Assembly: GCF_014639875.1 (NCBI RefSeq)
Contig: NZ_BMGD01000002.1
Coordinates: forward strand, 124,001-188,000
Origin: Blastomonas aquatica
GTDB lineage: Bacteria > Pseudomonadota > Alphaproteobacteria > Sphingomonadales > Sphingomonadaceae
Direction of reading: 5' to 3'
DNA length: 64,000 nt
Under the pieces are notes generated by a model, which ran no database searches, was not told where the DNA came from, and was given only the letters and a program-made list of their open reading frames with translations. Below, in pieces: positions 48,406-57,425 of the stretch. Position 1 is the stretch's first letter. Each line of letters starts with the position of its first letter. The translations under genes and the position numbers were made by a program.

Positions 48406-48664
48406 CCGGTACGCGCGTATTGCCATCTCCATTAATCCGGAAAATGCCACCCCATCAGTTCACTTAAACGCCGTCTGGTAACCCCGCATGATTGTGGGTG
48501 CAAGGAATCAGCGCGGCACGGCTCTGACCGCTGTCGATCACCAATACCGACAAATGAAAACGCGCGAGATAAATCGCTGCTGTTAATCCAGCCGGTCCGC
48601 GCCGATGACGAGACAGTTCACCGGGACGGGTTGCATCGGCTTGGGAATTCTACCTTGCGCAGAA

Positions 48665-49639
48665 TTAGCCACTTTGTCTTGCCAGCGCTTCAATGGCAGA
48701 TGCCACGGCTTGAGGATCGGTGTGGTGCACCATGTGGCCCACGCCTTCCATTTCGATCGCTGATGCATGTGGAAGCTGAATTGCAAGTTTTGCTGACTGG
48801 TCACCCTGCTTGACCAGCTTATCGCCATCCCCCCACACGATCGAGATGGGCAGCTTCAACTCGCCATATCGCTTTGATAGCCGAGCAGCGGAGGCAGGCA
48901 TCTGTCCGCTGTCTTTGGCGGTGGCGCGCAACTGCGACGGCCTGAGGATGAGCTCGAACGGCATTTCGCTGAGAAAAGTGTCGGTTGGCGAAGCTGGAGA
49001 GAACACCATCTTGTTTCCCAGTGGTCCGGTCAGCCGCGACTGAAGGGGCGCAAGGGTGTTTCCCCATACATCGCCAAAAACGGGCGACCCCAATACCGCC
49101 ATCAAGGCGGAATCGGGGCGGGATGTCGGATAGTAATAGCCCGATAGCAAGGCCAGCGAGCTAATCCGGTCGGGGTGCTCCAGCGCCCATCCAAGTGCCA
49201 CGAGTGTGCCCCAGCTGTGTCCCACCACCATGGGCTTTGCAATCCCCAGCGCGGTACAGGCTCCCACCAGCAAATTGGCCTGCTCCTCTGGCGTCCAGTC
49301 TGTTTTTCGGGGCCGGGGCGTATAACCGTAGCCGGGACGATCAAAGGCGATGACACGGTGACTTTGCGCCAACATGTCCATGAGACCGCTTGTCACAAAA
49401 TCCTGAATCAGCGAGCCGACGCCATGAACCAGAACGATCGGGGAACCGCTACCGCGTTCAAGATAATGTACCGGAACGCCGTCGACCCAGACCAACGAGC
49501 CGATCTGGGGATGCTTGTGCTCCGCCCGGTCAGCTAGCAATCGATTGAGAACAGCTGTGCCAGCAAGCATGCCAATGGCACCTGCAACTGTGCCGCCACG
49601 CGATGAGTTGAATTTTCCAAATGGGCTTTTGCTCATCAT
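48665..49639 (-). CDS. Alpha/beta hydrolase with N-terminal membrane segment
   Basis: A 324-residue alpha/beta hydrolase. After an N-terminal Gly/Ala-rich hydrophobic stretch (TVAGAIGMLAGTAVLNRLLA), the fold shows PIVLVHGVGSLIQDF, VIAFDRPGYGYTPRP, nucleophile GHSWGTLVAL and the late His in MEGVGHMVHHTDP. It is like haloperoxidase/epoxide-hydrolase type serine hydrolases. AGGA lies seven bases before the ATG at 49639. It stands alone between intergenic gaps of about 200-260 bp. Substrate unknown. Confidence 0.85.
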   Translation of the reverse strand: MMSKSPFGKFNSSRGGTVAGAIGMLAGTAVLNRLLADRAEHKHPQIGSLVWVDGVPVHYLERGSGSPIVLVHGVGSLIQDFVTSGLMDMLAQSHRVIAFDRPGYGYTPRPRKTDWTPEEQANLLVGACTALGIAKPMVVGHSWGTLVALGWALEHPDRISSLALLSGYYYPTSRPDSALMAVLGSPVFGDVWGNTLAPLQSRLTGPLGNKMVFSPASPTDTFLSEMPFELILRPSQLRATAKDSGQMPASAARLSKRYGELKLPISIVWGDGDKLVKQGDQSAKLAIQLPHASAIEMEGVGHMVHHTDPQAVASAIEALARQSG

Positions 49640-49834
49640 GCGATATCCTGACAATGTGCTTGAGGGGGCACGAGGCGCGAACGCACGCGATGCCAGAATC
49701 TACCGCGGCTCAACGAAAACGTTCCCGACGTTGGCATTATCGCTGTCAGCGATCGCTGCCCTGCAGTGTCCATCATCCCGCAGTTTCGTCATCTCGACGA
49801 GGATGATTGGTACCTCCAGCGAACTAAACACAGC

Positions 49835-49999
49835 TCATTTTCGGCGTCTATTTTGGTCCCGTTGCTGCGCCTGCAGCTCATAGCGAACCGCAAATTCTGC
49901 ATGAACTCCGGCAACGACTGGATCGGTCGTGCTACCCTGCAGCTCACGCGCAGCGGCCGCACGTTTCAGGCAATATTCTCGATCGTTGTTTTGCGACAT
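49835..49999 (-). CDS. Small conserved sphingomonad-type protein
   Basis: A 54-residue basic helical peptide with REYCLKRAAAARELQGST and VVAGVHAEFAVRYELQAQQRD. I recognise it as the short protein family frequent in sphingomonads with a helix-turn-helix-like hairpin ending in an ALA/RYE motif; function is unknown to me. GGAGATC precedes the ATG at 49999. A longer upstream in-frame extension has no ribosome site and different composition. Confidence 0.7.
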   Translation of the reverse strand: MSQNNDREYCLKRAAAARELQGSTTDPVVAGVHAEFAVRYELQAQQRDQNRRRK

Positions 50000-50259
50000 G
50001 ATGATCTCCGGTGGATCTACTGGGCTAGCTATGCCCCACTGAAAGATTTTAAGCTGGAGGCATCTTAGCCGCTGGCGCAGGATGATTCTTAACTTGGATT
50101 GATTGCCTGCGCGATTGTGACCACGATCTGCGTGAACAGCCGCTGGGTTCAGGTGAAAATTTCTGTCGCACCAAATCTCGATCAATGCGTTCATGGTACA
50201 ATCTGGCATTATGGCGGTCCTGATCGATCCTGCCCAGTTAACTCCTGAAAGCGAAATTC

Positions 50260-51273
50260 ATGACCAATTTCGATGCCAAGGTGGCGCTGGTGCTATCCGG
50301 CGGAAACGCTTTGGGGAGCTATCAGGCCGGGGTTTATGAGGCGCTGCACGCAGGCGGGCTCTCCCCCGAATGGATCGTCGGCAGTTCCATCGGTGCGATC
50401 AACGGCGCGATCATTGCCGGCAATCCGCCTGCAGATCGGATCGAAAAGTTGAGCAGGTTCTGGCGGGCCGGGACCGCAGGCAGTATCTTCGATCTGCCGT
50501 ACGCCGACACGATCCGCCGTACCGCTGCGGTCAACGCGACGCTGCTCACGGGTCGTCCCGGTCTGTTTGCACCGATCGGATCGCTGGGTCCGTGGGGCAG
50601 CGCGCATCACAATGGCGACACGCCAAGTTTTCTGGACAGCGCGCAGCTAGAATCCACGTTGGAAACATTGGTCGACTTCGACCTGCTCAACGCTGGGCCC
50701 GTGCGCTTCTGCGCCTGCGCGGTCGATATCGAGACCGGCGAAGAGGTGGTTTTTGATACCAGCCGCGAACGCGTCAATGCGAGGCATGTTCGCGCAAGTG
50801 CCTCGCTCATCCCCATGTTTGCGTCGGTGGGTATTGCCGGGCGGTCCTATGTCGACGGTGGGTTTTCTGCCAACCTGCCGCTCGATCCCGTCCTCGCTGA
50901 GCCCGGAGCAGAGCGCCTGCTGTGCATCGCTGCCGATCTGTTGCCAAAACAGGCACGTCCGCCTGCAACGCTGGGTGAATCCATCTCTCGCGCGCAGGAC
51001 CTCATGTTTGCGTGTCAGTCGCGCCGAACGATCGCACGCTGGCGCTCGCAATACACCCATGATGCGGTCCTGGGTGCGCATCACGTCGCTCTGGCACGAC
51101 TGGCCTATACCGACCAGGAGGCAGAGGTGGCCGGCAAGGCGATGGATTTCTCGCCGGCCTCCGCGCGCCAGCGGTGGGACGCCGGTATCGCTGACGCAGC
51201 CAAGCTGTTGCAAGCACTGCCGACCGCTTCAACTTCGGAGCCTGGTCTGACAATCCTCAACGGCTTCGATTGA
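50260..51273 (+). CDS. Patatin-like phospholipase
   Basis: A 337-residue patatin-fold serine hydrolase. The oxyanion motif ALVLSGGNALGSYQAGVYEAL begins the protein, the nucleophile elbow is GSSIGAINGAI (G-x-S-x-G) and the catalytic Asp is in YVDGGFSANLPL (DGG). It likely deacylates phospholipids or other lipids. A middle ALPHA region RTIARWRSQYTHDA is typical of the RpoH-linked proteobacterial type. It stands as a single gene with a 221-bp gap after it. Confidence 0.92.
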   Translation: MTNFDAKVALVLSGGNALGSYQAGVYEALHAGGLSPEWIVGSSIGAINGAIIAGNPPADRIEKLSRFWRAGTAGSIFDLPYADTIRRTAAVNATLLTGRPGLFAPIGSLGPWGSAHHNGDTPSFLDSAQLESTLETLVDFDLLNAGPVRFCACAVDIETGEEVVFDTSRERVNARHVRASASLIPMFASVGIAGRSYVDGGFSANLPLDPVLAEPGAERLLCIAADLLPKQARPPATLGESISRAQDLMFACQSRRTIARWRSQYTHDAVLGAHHVALARLAYTDQEAEVAGKAMDFSPASARQRWDAGIADAAKLLQALPTASTSEPGLTILNGFD

Positions 51274-51494
51274 CCAAGCCAGCAAGCGCCGAGGGGTTAC
51301 CGAAAATGCGCGGACGTGCGGTGTGAAGTAGGCACATCGTACCGCGCGATCGCCTTTAAATACCGTCGGACAGCAATCCTGCCGACCCGCTAACATGCTT
51401 AAGTGCTGGAAACCTGGCGCTGTTTATCCAGAGCCTCACAGACCCATAGGCTAGGGCGACAAACTCAGATTTGTCGCCAAATGGAGTGAGCAGC

Positions 51495-52046
51495 ATGAAC
51501 GATCAGACCTCTAGCACAGATCAGTTGAGTGGAGCGGCGGCGAAAGTCGGCGATGAGCTTCTTGGCGACGTCAAGTCGTTGAAAGGCATGGCCCAGCAGA
51601 AGGCAGGCGAGGCGGTGGACAGCCGCAAGGGTGATGTCAGCGCGCTGGCCCGTTCCACGTCGACGGCAATCGAATCGGCTGCCGACCAGATGAACGAGGA
51701 TGCACCTGCGTGGTTGTCGACGGGCTTCAAACAGGTCGCCCACAAGGTGTCGGACCTGGCTGACGCGCTCGACAACAAAAGCTCCGGCGAAATCGGCCGC
51801 CTGGCCAGCGAATTTGCCCGCAACAATCCGGGCACCTTTCTGGCGGCATCGGCTGCGACAGGCTTTGCCCTTGCGCGGCTGCTGCGTGCCGGTGCCGCAC
51901 ATGTTTCGACGCCTGATGGCGGAACGGCCAGCGCCGTGGATTATCCGTCGCCGCAAACCACGGCCCCGGCTGCAACAAACCCGTACAATGCATCGATGGA
52001 GCAGGAGCATGATCTGGCGTCCTCGAGTTCCGGAGCGGCCATATGA
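51495..52046 (+). CDS. Hypothetical membrane-associated stress protein
   Basis: A 183-residue protein rich in Ala, Ser and Asp. Long amphipathic helix stretches (VGDELLGDVKSLKGMAQQKAGEAVDS; STAIESAADQMNEDAPAWLSTGFKQVAHKVSDLADAL) are followed by one hydrophobic segment (NPGTFLAASAATGFALARLLRAGA). The arrangement with a holin-like gene and a DUF3618 gene is common in rhizobia and sphingomonads, where it has been called nutrient-deprivation-induced. GGAG precedes the ATG at 51495. It overlaps the next gene in ATGA. Function is not established. Confidence 0.8.
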   Translation: MNDQTSSTDQLSGAAAKVGDELLGDVKSLKGMAQQKAGEAVDSRKGDVSALARSTSTAIESAADQMNEDAPAWLSTGFKQVAHKVSDLADALDNKSSGEIGRLASEFARNNPGTFLAASAATGFALARLLRAGAAHVSTPDGGTASAVDYPSPQTTAPAATNPYNASMEQEHDLASSSSGAAI

Positions 52047-52462
52047 CGGCGGGAACCCCGGGCCAGCCGCCAGAAGACAGTCTGGTCGATCTTGTCGGCA
52101 AGCTTGCGCGCCAGGGATCGCATCTTGCGCAAGAGCAGCTTCATCTGGTGCAGGCCGAGCTGCACGAGACGAGCAACGAGGTCAAAGCGGCGGTGGCAGC
52201 GAGCCTCGCTGCAGTCACGGTGGGAGTGGCGGGCTTAGGCGTGCTGCTGATGGGCATCGCCTATTACGTGGGCGATGCTGTCGATAACATCGCGCTCGGC
52301 ACCGTCATCGTCGGCGGCGTCACCCTTGTCGTCGCGGCGATCTTGTATGCAGGCGCGCGCCGCAAACTCGCCGCGACCGAACTGAAGCCCCGCCTGACCA
52401 TCGAGACTGCGCAAACCATTCCCGCAGCTGCGACCGGCAGCCTGACGAACACTGGAGCTTAA
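52043..52462 (+). CDS. Phage-holin-superfamily (DUF1469-type) membrane protein
   Basis: A 139-residue protein with an N-terminal amphipathic helix (LVGKLARQGSHLAQEQLHLVQAELHET) and two membrane helices (AVAASLAAVTVGVAGLGVLLMGIAYYV and GTVIVGGVTLVVAAILYAGA). This is the putative actinobacterial holin-X/DUF1469 type. Despite its name it is chromosomal and not phage-linked here. It is the middle gene of a three-gene operon, overlapped by the first gene (ATGA) and one base before the DUF3618 gene. Confidence 0.85.
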   Translation: MTAGTPGQPPEDSLVDLVGKLARQGSHLAQEQLHLVQAELHETSNEVKAAVAASLAAVTVGVAGLGVLLMGIAYYVGDAVDNIALGTVIVGGVTLVVAAILYAGARRKLAATELKPRLTIETAQTIPAAATGSLTNTGA

Positions 52463-52463
52463 C

Positions 52464-53312
52464 ATGACCGACACCCAAACGCGCGACCCCGAAGCGATCG
52501 CCCGCGATATCAAGCAAACGCAGCACGAGATGAGCCAGACCGTCGATGCGATCGGAGATCAGCTCACCCCGCGCAGCATTTTCAACGCCCTGCTCGACAA
52601 GTTTGACGAAAACGATGTGGATGCCCGGTCGCTGCTTGACGGCGCTCGGCGCAATCCGGTCGCGCTTGGCATGATCGCCATCGGCGGAATCTGGCTAATG
52701 AGCGATAACGATTCCAAGATACCGTCGTTGGGCACCGGCAGCTCCCAGCGGGACGACGGTGGCCGTGACCATCGTGGCTATGGAATGCACCGTGAATATG
52801 TGGATCACATGTCGGCTGTCGAACGTGCTGAGGACGAGGATGACCTGGCCTATGGGCGCCGCCGCGATCACGCGCGGGCCAACTATTTCATGCTCGAACG
52901 AGAGCATGGCGAGGACGATGGAGCGTTCAGGCAGCGGCTGGATGCGGCCACCGACCGGGTTCGTGAGAGCCGCGACAAGGCATTCGAAATGATCAGCGAG
53001 GCCGGCGAAAGTGCGCTCCATATGGGCGGCACGGTGGCTTCCAAAACGAAATCAGCCTATAAGGAAAACCCCATCGTCGCCGGTCTGGCAGCTGCCTTTG
53101 CAGGCGCGGTGATCGGTGCCGCACTTCCCACGACCCGGACCGAAGATGAACAGCTTGGCGCGCTGGGCGCCAAGGCGCTTGATCAGGTAGCTGAGCAGAC
53201 AAAAAACCTGGGGGCGCAAGCCAAGGAAACCAAGGACGAGGTCCTGGACACAGCCGTCGCTGCAATGACACCGACCGGCGGGGCTGAGGGAGCGACTTCG
53301 TCGAGCGCTTAG
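52464..53312 (+). CDS. DUF3618 domain protein
   Basis: A 282-residue protein. Residues 7-55 form the DUF3618 motif (RDPEAIARDIKQTQHEMSQTVDAIGDQLTPRSIF), with a short hydrophobic segment near residue 70-80 (NPVALGMIAIGGIWLMS). A charged middle region is followed by a second hydrophobic stretch (NPIVAGLAAAFAGAVIGAALP) and an Ala/Lys/Glu-rich tail. Such proteins probably sit at the inner membrane. TGGAGC precedes the ATG. Together with the two genes before, it likely acts in envelope stress; this is context-based. Confidence 0.85.
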   Translation: MTDTQTRDPEAIARDIKQTQHEMSQTVDAIGDQLTPRSIFNALLDKFDENDVDARSLLDGARRNPVALGMIAIGGIWLMSDNDSKIPSLGTGSSQRDDGGRDHRGYGMHREYVDHMSAVERAEDEDDLAYGRRRDHARANYFMLEREHGEDDGAFRQRLDAATDRVRESRDKAFEMISEAGESALHMGGTVASKTKSAYKENPIVAGLAAAFAGAVIGAALPTTRTEDEQLGALGAKALDQVAEQTKNLGAQAKETKDEVLDTAVAAMTPTGGAEGATSSSA

Positions 53313-53357
53313 TTCGACCTGGCTTCTCACCCACTGCGTACCTGTGCGCGTTGTCAG

Positions 53358-53416
53358 CCTGATCGCGCGACGCGATAATGCAGTTACTTGGAGCATTATC
53401 GCGTCGCGCGATCAGG
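53358..53416. repeat. Perfect 24-bp inverted repeat (long hairpin)
   Basis: Positions 53358-53381 and 53393-53416 are exact reverse complements around an 11-base loop; the arms begin CCTGATCGCGCGACGCGATA. It lies 46 bp after the DUF3618 stop. It could end the upstream transcript, though no T run follows. The rest of the 391-bp gap (53313-53703) shows no gene I can support. Confidence 0.85.
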
Positions 53417-53703
53417 AGGGACCCCCATCCTTGCTGGCACGACACCGTCTCGGGAACTGCTGGCTGCCTGGACGTCGATGCTGCACCAAGGCCCTCTCAA
53501 GTACGCGGGCCCTGCGCCTCTCGCGGCACTTCGGGCGTGAACAACCCCTCGCAATCGCGAACGACCGCTCAGCATGTATCTATGCCCAGCGTTGAGGTGC
53601 CATAGCTCGATGACACCGACCACAATGGTCGTAACCTATGTGCTGTCGGCAGAGCCGCCTTCGCAAGACAGTGCCCGTGTGTAAACAAGCGAGGCCACCG
53701 GCA

Positions 53704-54702
53704 ATGCAGGCAAGCGATACTCTGGTGATACCCGCTCCGCTGGTGCGGGCTGGTCCCGAACCCCGCCCCACATTGTGCGGCGAACACCGCAAGCGGCTGC
53801 TCGCGATCATGACGGCACTCGATGAGCAGGATTATGATTTCGTGACACCGACACCTGCCACCCACCGCAGGGTGGTGACCCGACCGGGTCGGCAGCTTGC
53901 GGAATGTCTGGTCGACGTGCTTGGGTGGAGCCTTCCGACTGCTGCGGGAATGCTTGAACCGGGTATCGAAAGCGCGCTGCTCGATGCAGGCTTGCTGATC
54001 CGGCGGACGGATGGGTTGCTCAAGCCACTGTTACGCGCTTCGCGTGTGCAGACGCAGCTTTTCCTGCACTCTGCCTACCCCACGCATGCCAGCAATTCGG
54101 TGTTTCTCGGGCCCGACAGCCTGCGCTTCTCGCTGCTGATCAATGCCAATCTGCCGGACGAACTCGAGACCATTCTCGATTATGGCGCAGGAGCAGGGGT
54201 CGGCGGCATTCTCGCAGCCCGGCAGGCACCGGGTGCAGTTCTGACGATTGCGGACATCAACCCAAAGGCGCTGTTCCTGGCATCGGTCAACGCCGATCAT
54301 GCCGGTGTTGAGCATCGCACCATCGCGGCGAACCGCCCGGCAGATGTCGGCGGATCGACCGACCTGATGGTGACCCATCCCCCGTTCCTGATCGACCGCC
54401 AGCAGCGAACCTATCGCGATGGCGGCGACCTCTATGGGGCAAGGCTTTCGCTGGAATGGGCGCTGGCAGGCGCAAAGCTGTTAAATCCAGGTGGACGTTT
54501 CATCATGCACACCGGTGTCTCGATCGTGCATGGTCACGATGTATTGCTGGGCGCGCTCGAAGAGCAGCTGCCCAAGGAATGGTCGCTTGATTATCACGAA
54601 CTCGATTCGGATATTTTCGGCGACGAACTGGATACGCCTGCCTATGCAGAGGCCGATCGCATCGCCGCAGTGGCGGTGATCATCGACCGCGGCTCGATAT
54701 GA
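53704..54702 (+). CDS. Class I SAM-dependent methyltransferase (HemK/RsmC-like)
   Basis: A protein of about 332 residues. An N-terminal region (residues 1-130) is followed by a Rossmann methyltransferase: LDYGAGAGVGGILAARQAP (motif I), LTIADINPKALFLASVNADHAGV (motif II) and MVTHPPFL, an N-P-P-Y-like motif IV with Thr-His instead of Asn. This type methylates nitrogen in proteins or RNA. The start at 53704 is a choice; an upstream GTG in frame is possible. The stop overlaps the cphA start in ATGA, so the enzyme is made with cyanophycin synthetase. Its substrate is unknown. Confidence 0.82.
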   Translation: MQASDTLVIPAPLVRAGPEPRPTLCGEHRKRLLAIMTALDEQDYDFVTPTPATHRRVVTRPGRQLAECLVDVLGWSLPTAAGMLEPGIESALLDAGLLIRRTDGLLKPLLRASRVQTQLFLHSAYPTHASNSVFLGPDSLRFSLLINANLPDELETILDYGAGAGVGGILAARQAPGAVLTIADINPKALFLASVNADHAGVEHRTIAANRPADVGGSTDLMVTHPPFLIDRQQRTYRDGGDLYGARLSLEWALAGAKLLNPGGRFIMHTGVSIVHGHDVLLGALEEQLPKEWSLDYHELDSDIFGDELDTPAYAEADRIAAVAVIIDRGSI

Positions 54703-57425
54703 CCGCGCCGATGCGCGTCGTCGAGCGCAGTATCTATCGCGGGCCGCATCTGTACAGCGCACGGCCGATGATCCGCATCCGTCTGGACCTCGGGGCGCTG
54801 GAGGACTGGCCGACCAACCGATTGACGGGGTTTGCCGAGGCATTAATCGAGCAGCTCCCGGGGCTTTCCGCGCACGGCTGCAGCTACGGGCAAGCAGGCG
54901 GGCTTGTCCGTCGCATGGCTGACGGCACGTGGCTTGGCCATGTTATCGAGCATGTCGCGATCGAGCTGCAAGCGTGTGCGGGGGCAACCGTCACCCGGGG
55001 CAAGACGCGCTCGGTCAAGCACCAGCCCGGCGTTTATGACATCCTCTTTAGCTATGCCGACGAGATCAGCGGCATGGCGGCGGGACGCGCTGCGATCGCG
55101 CTGGTCGACACACTCCTGCCGCCAGGCCTGCGGGGGACGACGGGTCTGGACAGGCTGGGCAGCGCGCTGCTGACGCCCCCCACGGATACCGAAACAACGA
55201 TCGCCGCGCTGCGCAGGCTGGTGATCGCCAACGGCCTGGGCCCCAGCACCGCAGCGATCGTCCGCGAAGCGCAGAGACGTTCCATCCCGGTCATGCGGCT
55301 GAACACCGGCAGCCTCGTGCAGCTTGGCACGGGCAGCCGCCAGCGCCGGATCAGGGCAAGTGTGACCGGTTCAACGTCATTGATCGGCGCAGAGCTCGCA
55401 GGCAACAAGCACGCTGCCAAGCAATTGCTGTCCGAGATCGGCCTGCCTGTCCCGAAGGGCGAACTGGTCCACAATCGGCAGGAGATCATCGCTGCCGCAA
55501 TCCGACTTGGCTGGCCCGTTGTCGTCAAGCCGCTGGATGGCAACCAGGGCCGTGGCGTGACCACGCATGTCCTCAACAACGTGCAACTCGGGGCAGCGTT
55601 TGATGCCGCTGCAGCGATCAGCCGACGGGTCATTGTCGAACAGATGCTTCTCGGCACAGACCATCGGTTTCTGGTGGTGGCCGGCAGGTTGGTCGCGGTT
55701 GCCGAGCGCGTACCGGCACACGTGATTGGAAACGGTCGCGAAACGATCGCCGAGCTGATTGCCCGGATCAATGACGATCCCCGGCGCGGTAACGGTCACG
55801 AGGCAGTGCTGACCCGCGTTCGGATCGATGAAGTCTTGCATGGTTTCTTGCGCACCCACGGGCATTCGCTCTCCACCGTGCCGCACGCTGGCGAGAAGAT
55901 CGTTCTGTGCGGCACGGCGAATCTTTCGACCGGGGGAACCGCTATCGACCGTACGGACCAGGTCCACCCCGAAAACGCAGCAATCGCGGTCCAGGCCGCG
56001 CTGGCATTGGGGCTGGATGTCGCCGGCGTGGACATCCTCTCGACCGATATCCGCCAGAGCCTGCGAGCGACCGGTGGCGGGATCGTCGAGGTCAACGCGG
56101 CTCCCGGGCTGCGCATGCACATCGCCCCTTCGCAGGGGACGCCACGCGATGTCGCCCGTCCGATCGTTGCGTCGCTGTTCCCCAGGGGCAGTCAGAGCCG
56201 TATCCCGATCTTCGCCATCACCGGCACCAACGGCAAGACCACCACCGTGCGCATGGTCGCCAAGATTTTGGGTGCCGCAGGCTACCGGGTGGGCTTCACG
56301 TCCACCACCGGGGTGTACATTGATGGCCACCGGCAGATCGAGGGGGATGCCAGCGGCCCGAAGAGCGCGCGCAAGGTGCTGCGCAATCCCGTCATCGATG
56401 CTGCCGTGTTCGAAACCGCCCGGGGTGGCATTTTGCGCGAGGGGCTGGGTTTCGATGCCTGCGACGTGGGCGCGGTGCTGAACGTCACCGAAGATCACCT
56501 GGGATTGAAGGGGGTGAACAGCACGGGAGATCTGGCGAGGGTCAAATCCGTGGTCGTGGAGAGCGTCAAGCGCCGCGGTCACAGCATCCTCAACGCCGAC
56601 GATCCGCTGACGGTGGCTATCGCGCGCCATGCACGCGGAACCATTGTCTGGTTTTCGGGCGACAGCAGCGCGGTCGAACGCGGCCCCGTTCAACGGCATA
56701 TCGCCGATGGGGGCACAGCGGTTGTCCGCTGCGCTGATTCAATCGTCCTGTGCCGCGATGGCGAACGCTTTCCGGTCATCCCGGTCGACCAGATTCCTGC
56801 CACGGTTGGGGGTGCTGCGGAGTTCAACGTGCTCAACGCGCTTGCCGCAACGGCGATGACGGCAGCCTATGGTATTCCGGTCCTGGTGATCGCCGCTGGC
56901 CTCGCGTCCTTTCATGCCTCGTTCGAGGATTCGCCGGGACGACTGAATATCGTCGAAGCCCATGGGGTTACCATCATCGTCGATTATGCGCACAACCCGG
57001 CCGCGCTTGGTGCGCTTGCCAAGCTGCTCGACCATTATCGCGGGCGGGGTCGCTTGATGGGAATGATCGGCCTTCCCGGCGACCGGCGCGACAGTGATCT
57101 TCGCGACATAGGTGCGCAGGCGGCGGGGATCTTCGATGAAATCATGTTCCGGGAAGGGCCCGACGGTCGGGGCCGGGAAGCTGGAACGATGAACGCGTTG
57201 ATGGCGCAAGGTGCCTTGGCAACGGGTAAGGACCCGGCGACGATCCATTTGCTCGTCAACGAGGCTGACGCCACAGACTTCTGCCTCAAGCGCGCAAGAC
57301 CCGGGGACGTGGTGGTGCTCACCCCGACCGATATCGACGGCATCTGGGCACGGGTTCAGGCTTTCGCATCCGCTCATCCTAATGAGTACTGGGGTGCGAC
57401 TTTGACGCAGATGGCCAATGGTTGA
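54699..57425 (+). CDS. cphA: Cyanophycin synthetase (CphA1 type)
   Basis: A 908-residue enzyme that builds the Asp-Arg polymer cyanophycin. The N domain (1-160) contains HVIEH at residues 81-85, the HxxEH zinc motif of the hidden primer-making hydrolase. An ATP-grasp domain (about 220-480) includes KHAAKQLLSEIGLPVPKG and VVKPLDGNQGRGV. A Mur-ligase-like domain (from about 500) has the P-loop GTNGKTTTVRM at about 508-518, GPKSARKVLR, NVTEDHLGLKG and DYAHNPAALGAL. All three active sites look intact. Length matches CphA1 (about 870-900). It overlaps the methyltransferase before it and the isoaspartyl peptidase after it. Confidence 0.94.
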   Translation: MTAPMRVVERSIYRGPHLYSARPMIRIRLDLGALEDWPTNRLTGFAEALIEQLPGLSAHGCSYGQAGGLVRRMADGTWLGHVIEHVAIELQACAGATVTRGKTRSVKHQPGVYDILFSYADEISGMAAGRAAIALVDTLLPPGLRGTTGLDRLGSALLTPPTDTETTIAALRRLVIANGLGPSTAAIVREAQRRSIPVMRLNTGSLVQLGTGSRQRRIRASVTGSTSLIGAELAGNKHAAKQLLSEIGLPVPKGELVHNRQEIIAAAIRLGWPVVVKPLDGNQGRGVTTHVLNNVQLGAAFDAAAAISRRVIVEQMLLGTDHRFLVVAGRLVAVAERVPAHVIGNGRETIAELIARINDDPRRGNGHEAVLTRVRIDEVLHGFLRTHGHSLSTVPHAGEKIVLCGTANLSTGGTAIDRTDQVHPENAAIAVQAALALGLDVAGVDILSTDIRQSLRATGGGIVEVNAAPGLRMHIAPSQGTPRDVARPIVASLFPRGSQSRIPIFAITGTNGKTTTVRMVAKILGAAGYRVGFTSTTGVYIDGHRQIEGDASGPKSARKVLRNPVIDAAVFETARGGILREGLGFDACDVGAVLNVTEDHLGLKGVNSTGDLARVKSVVVESVKRRGHSILNADDPLTVAIARHARGTIVWFSGDSSAVERGPVQRHIADGGTAVVRCADSIVLCRDGERFPVIPVDQIPATVGGAAEFNVLNALAATAMTAAYGIPVLVIAAGLASFHASFEDSPGRLNIVEAHGVTIIVDYAHNPAALGALAKLLDHYRGRGRLMGMIGLPGDRRDSDLRDIGAQAAGIFDEIMFREGPDGRGREAGTMNALMAQGALATGKDPATIHLLVNEADATDFCLKRARPGDVVVLTPTDIDGIWARVQAFASAHPNEYWGATLTQMANG

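Noticed and set aside
52043-52462. Prophage holin as evidence of a prophage
   Set aside because: The holin-like gene lies in a chromosomal three-gene membrane/stress operon, with no lysis, capsid or tail genes nearby.
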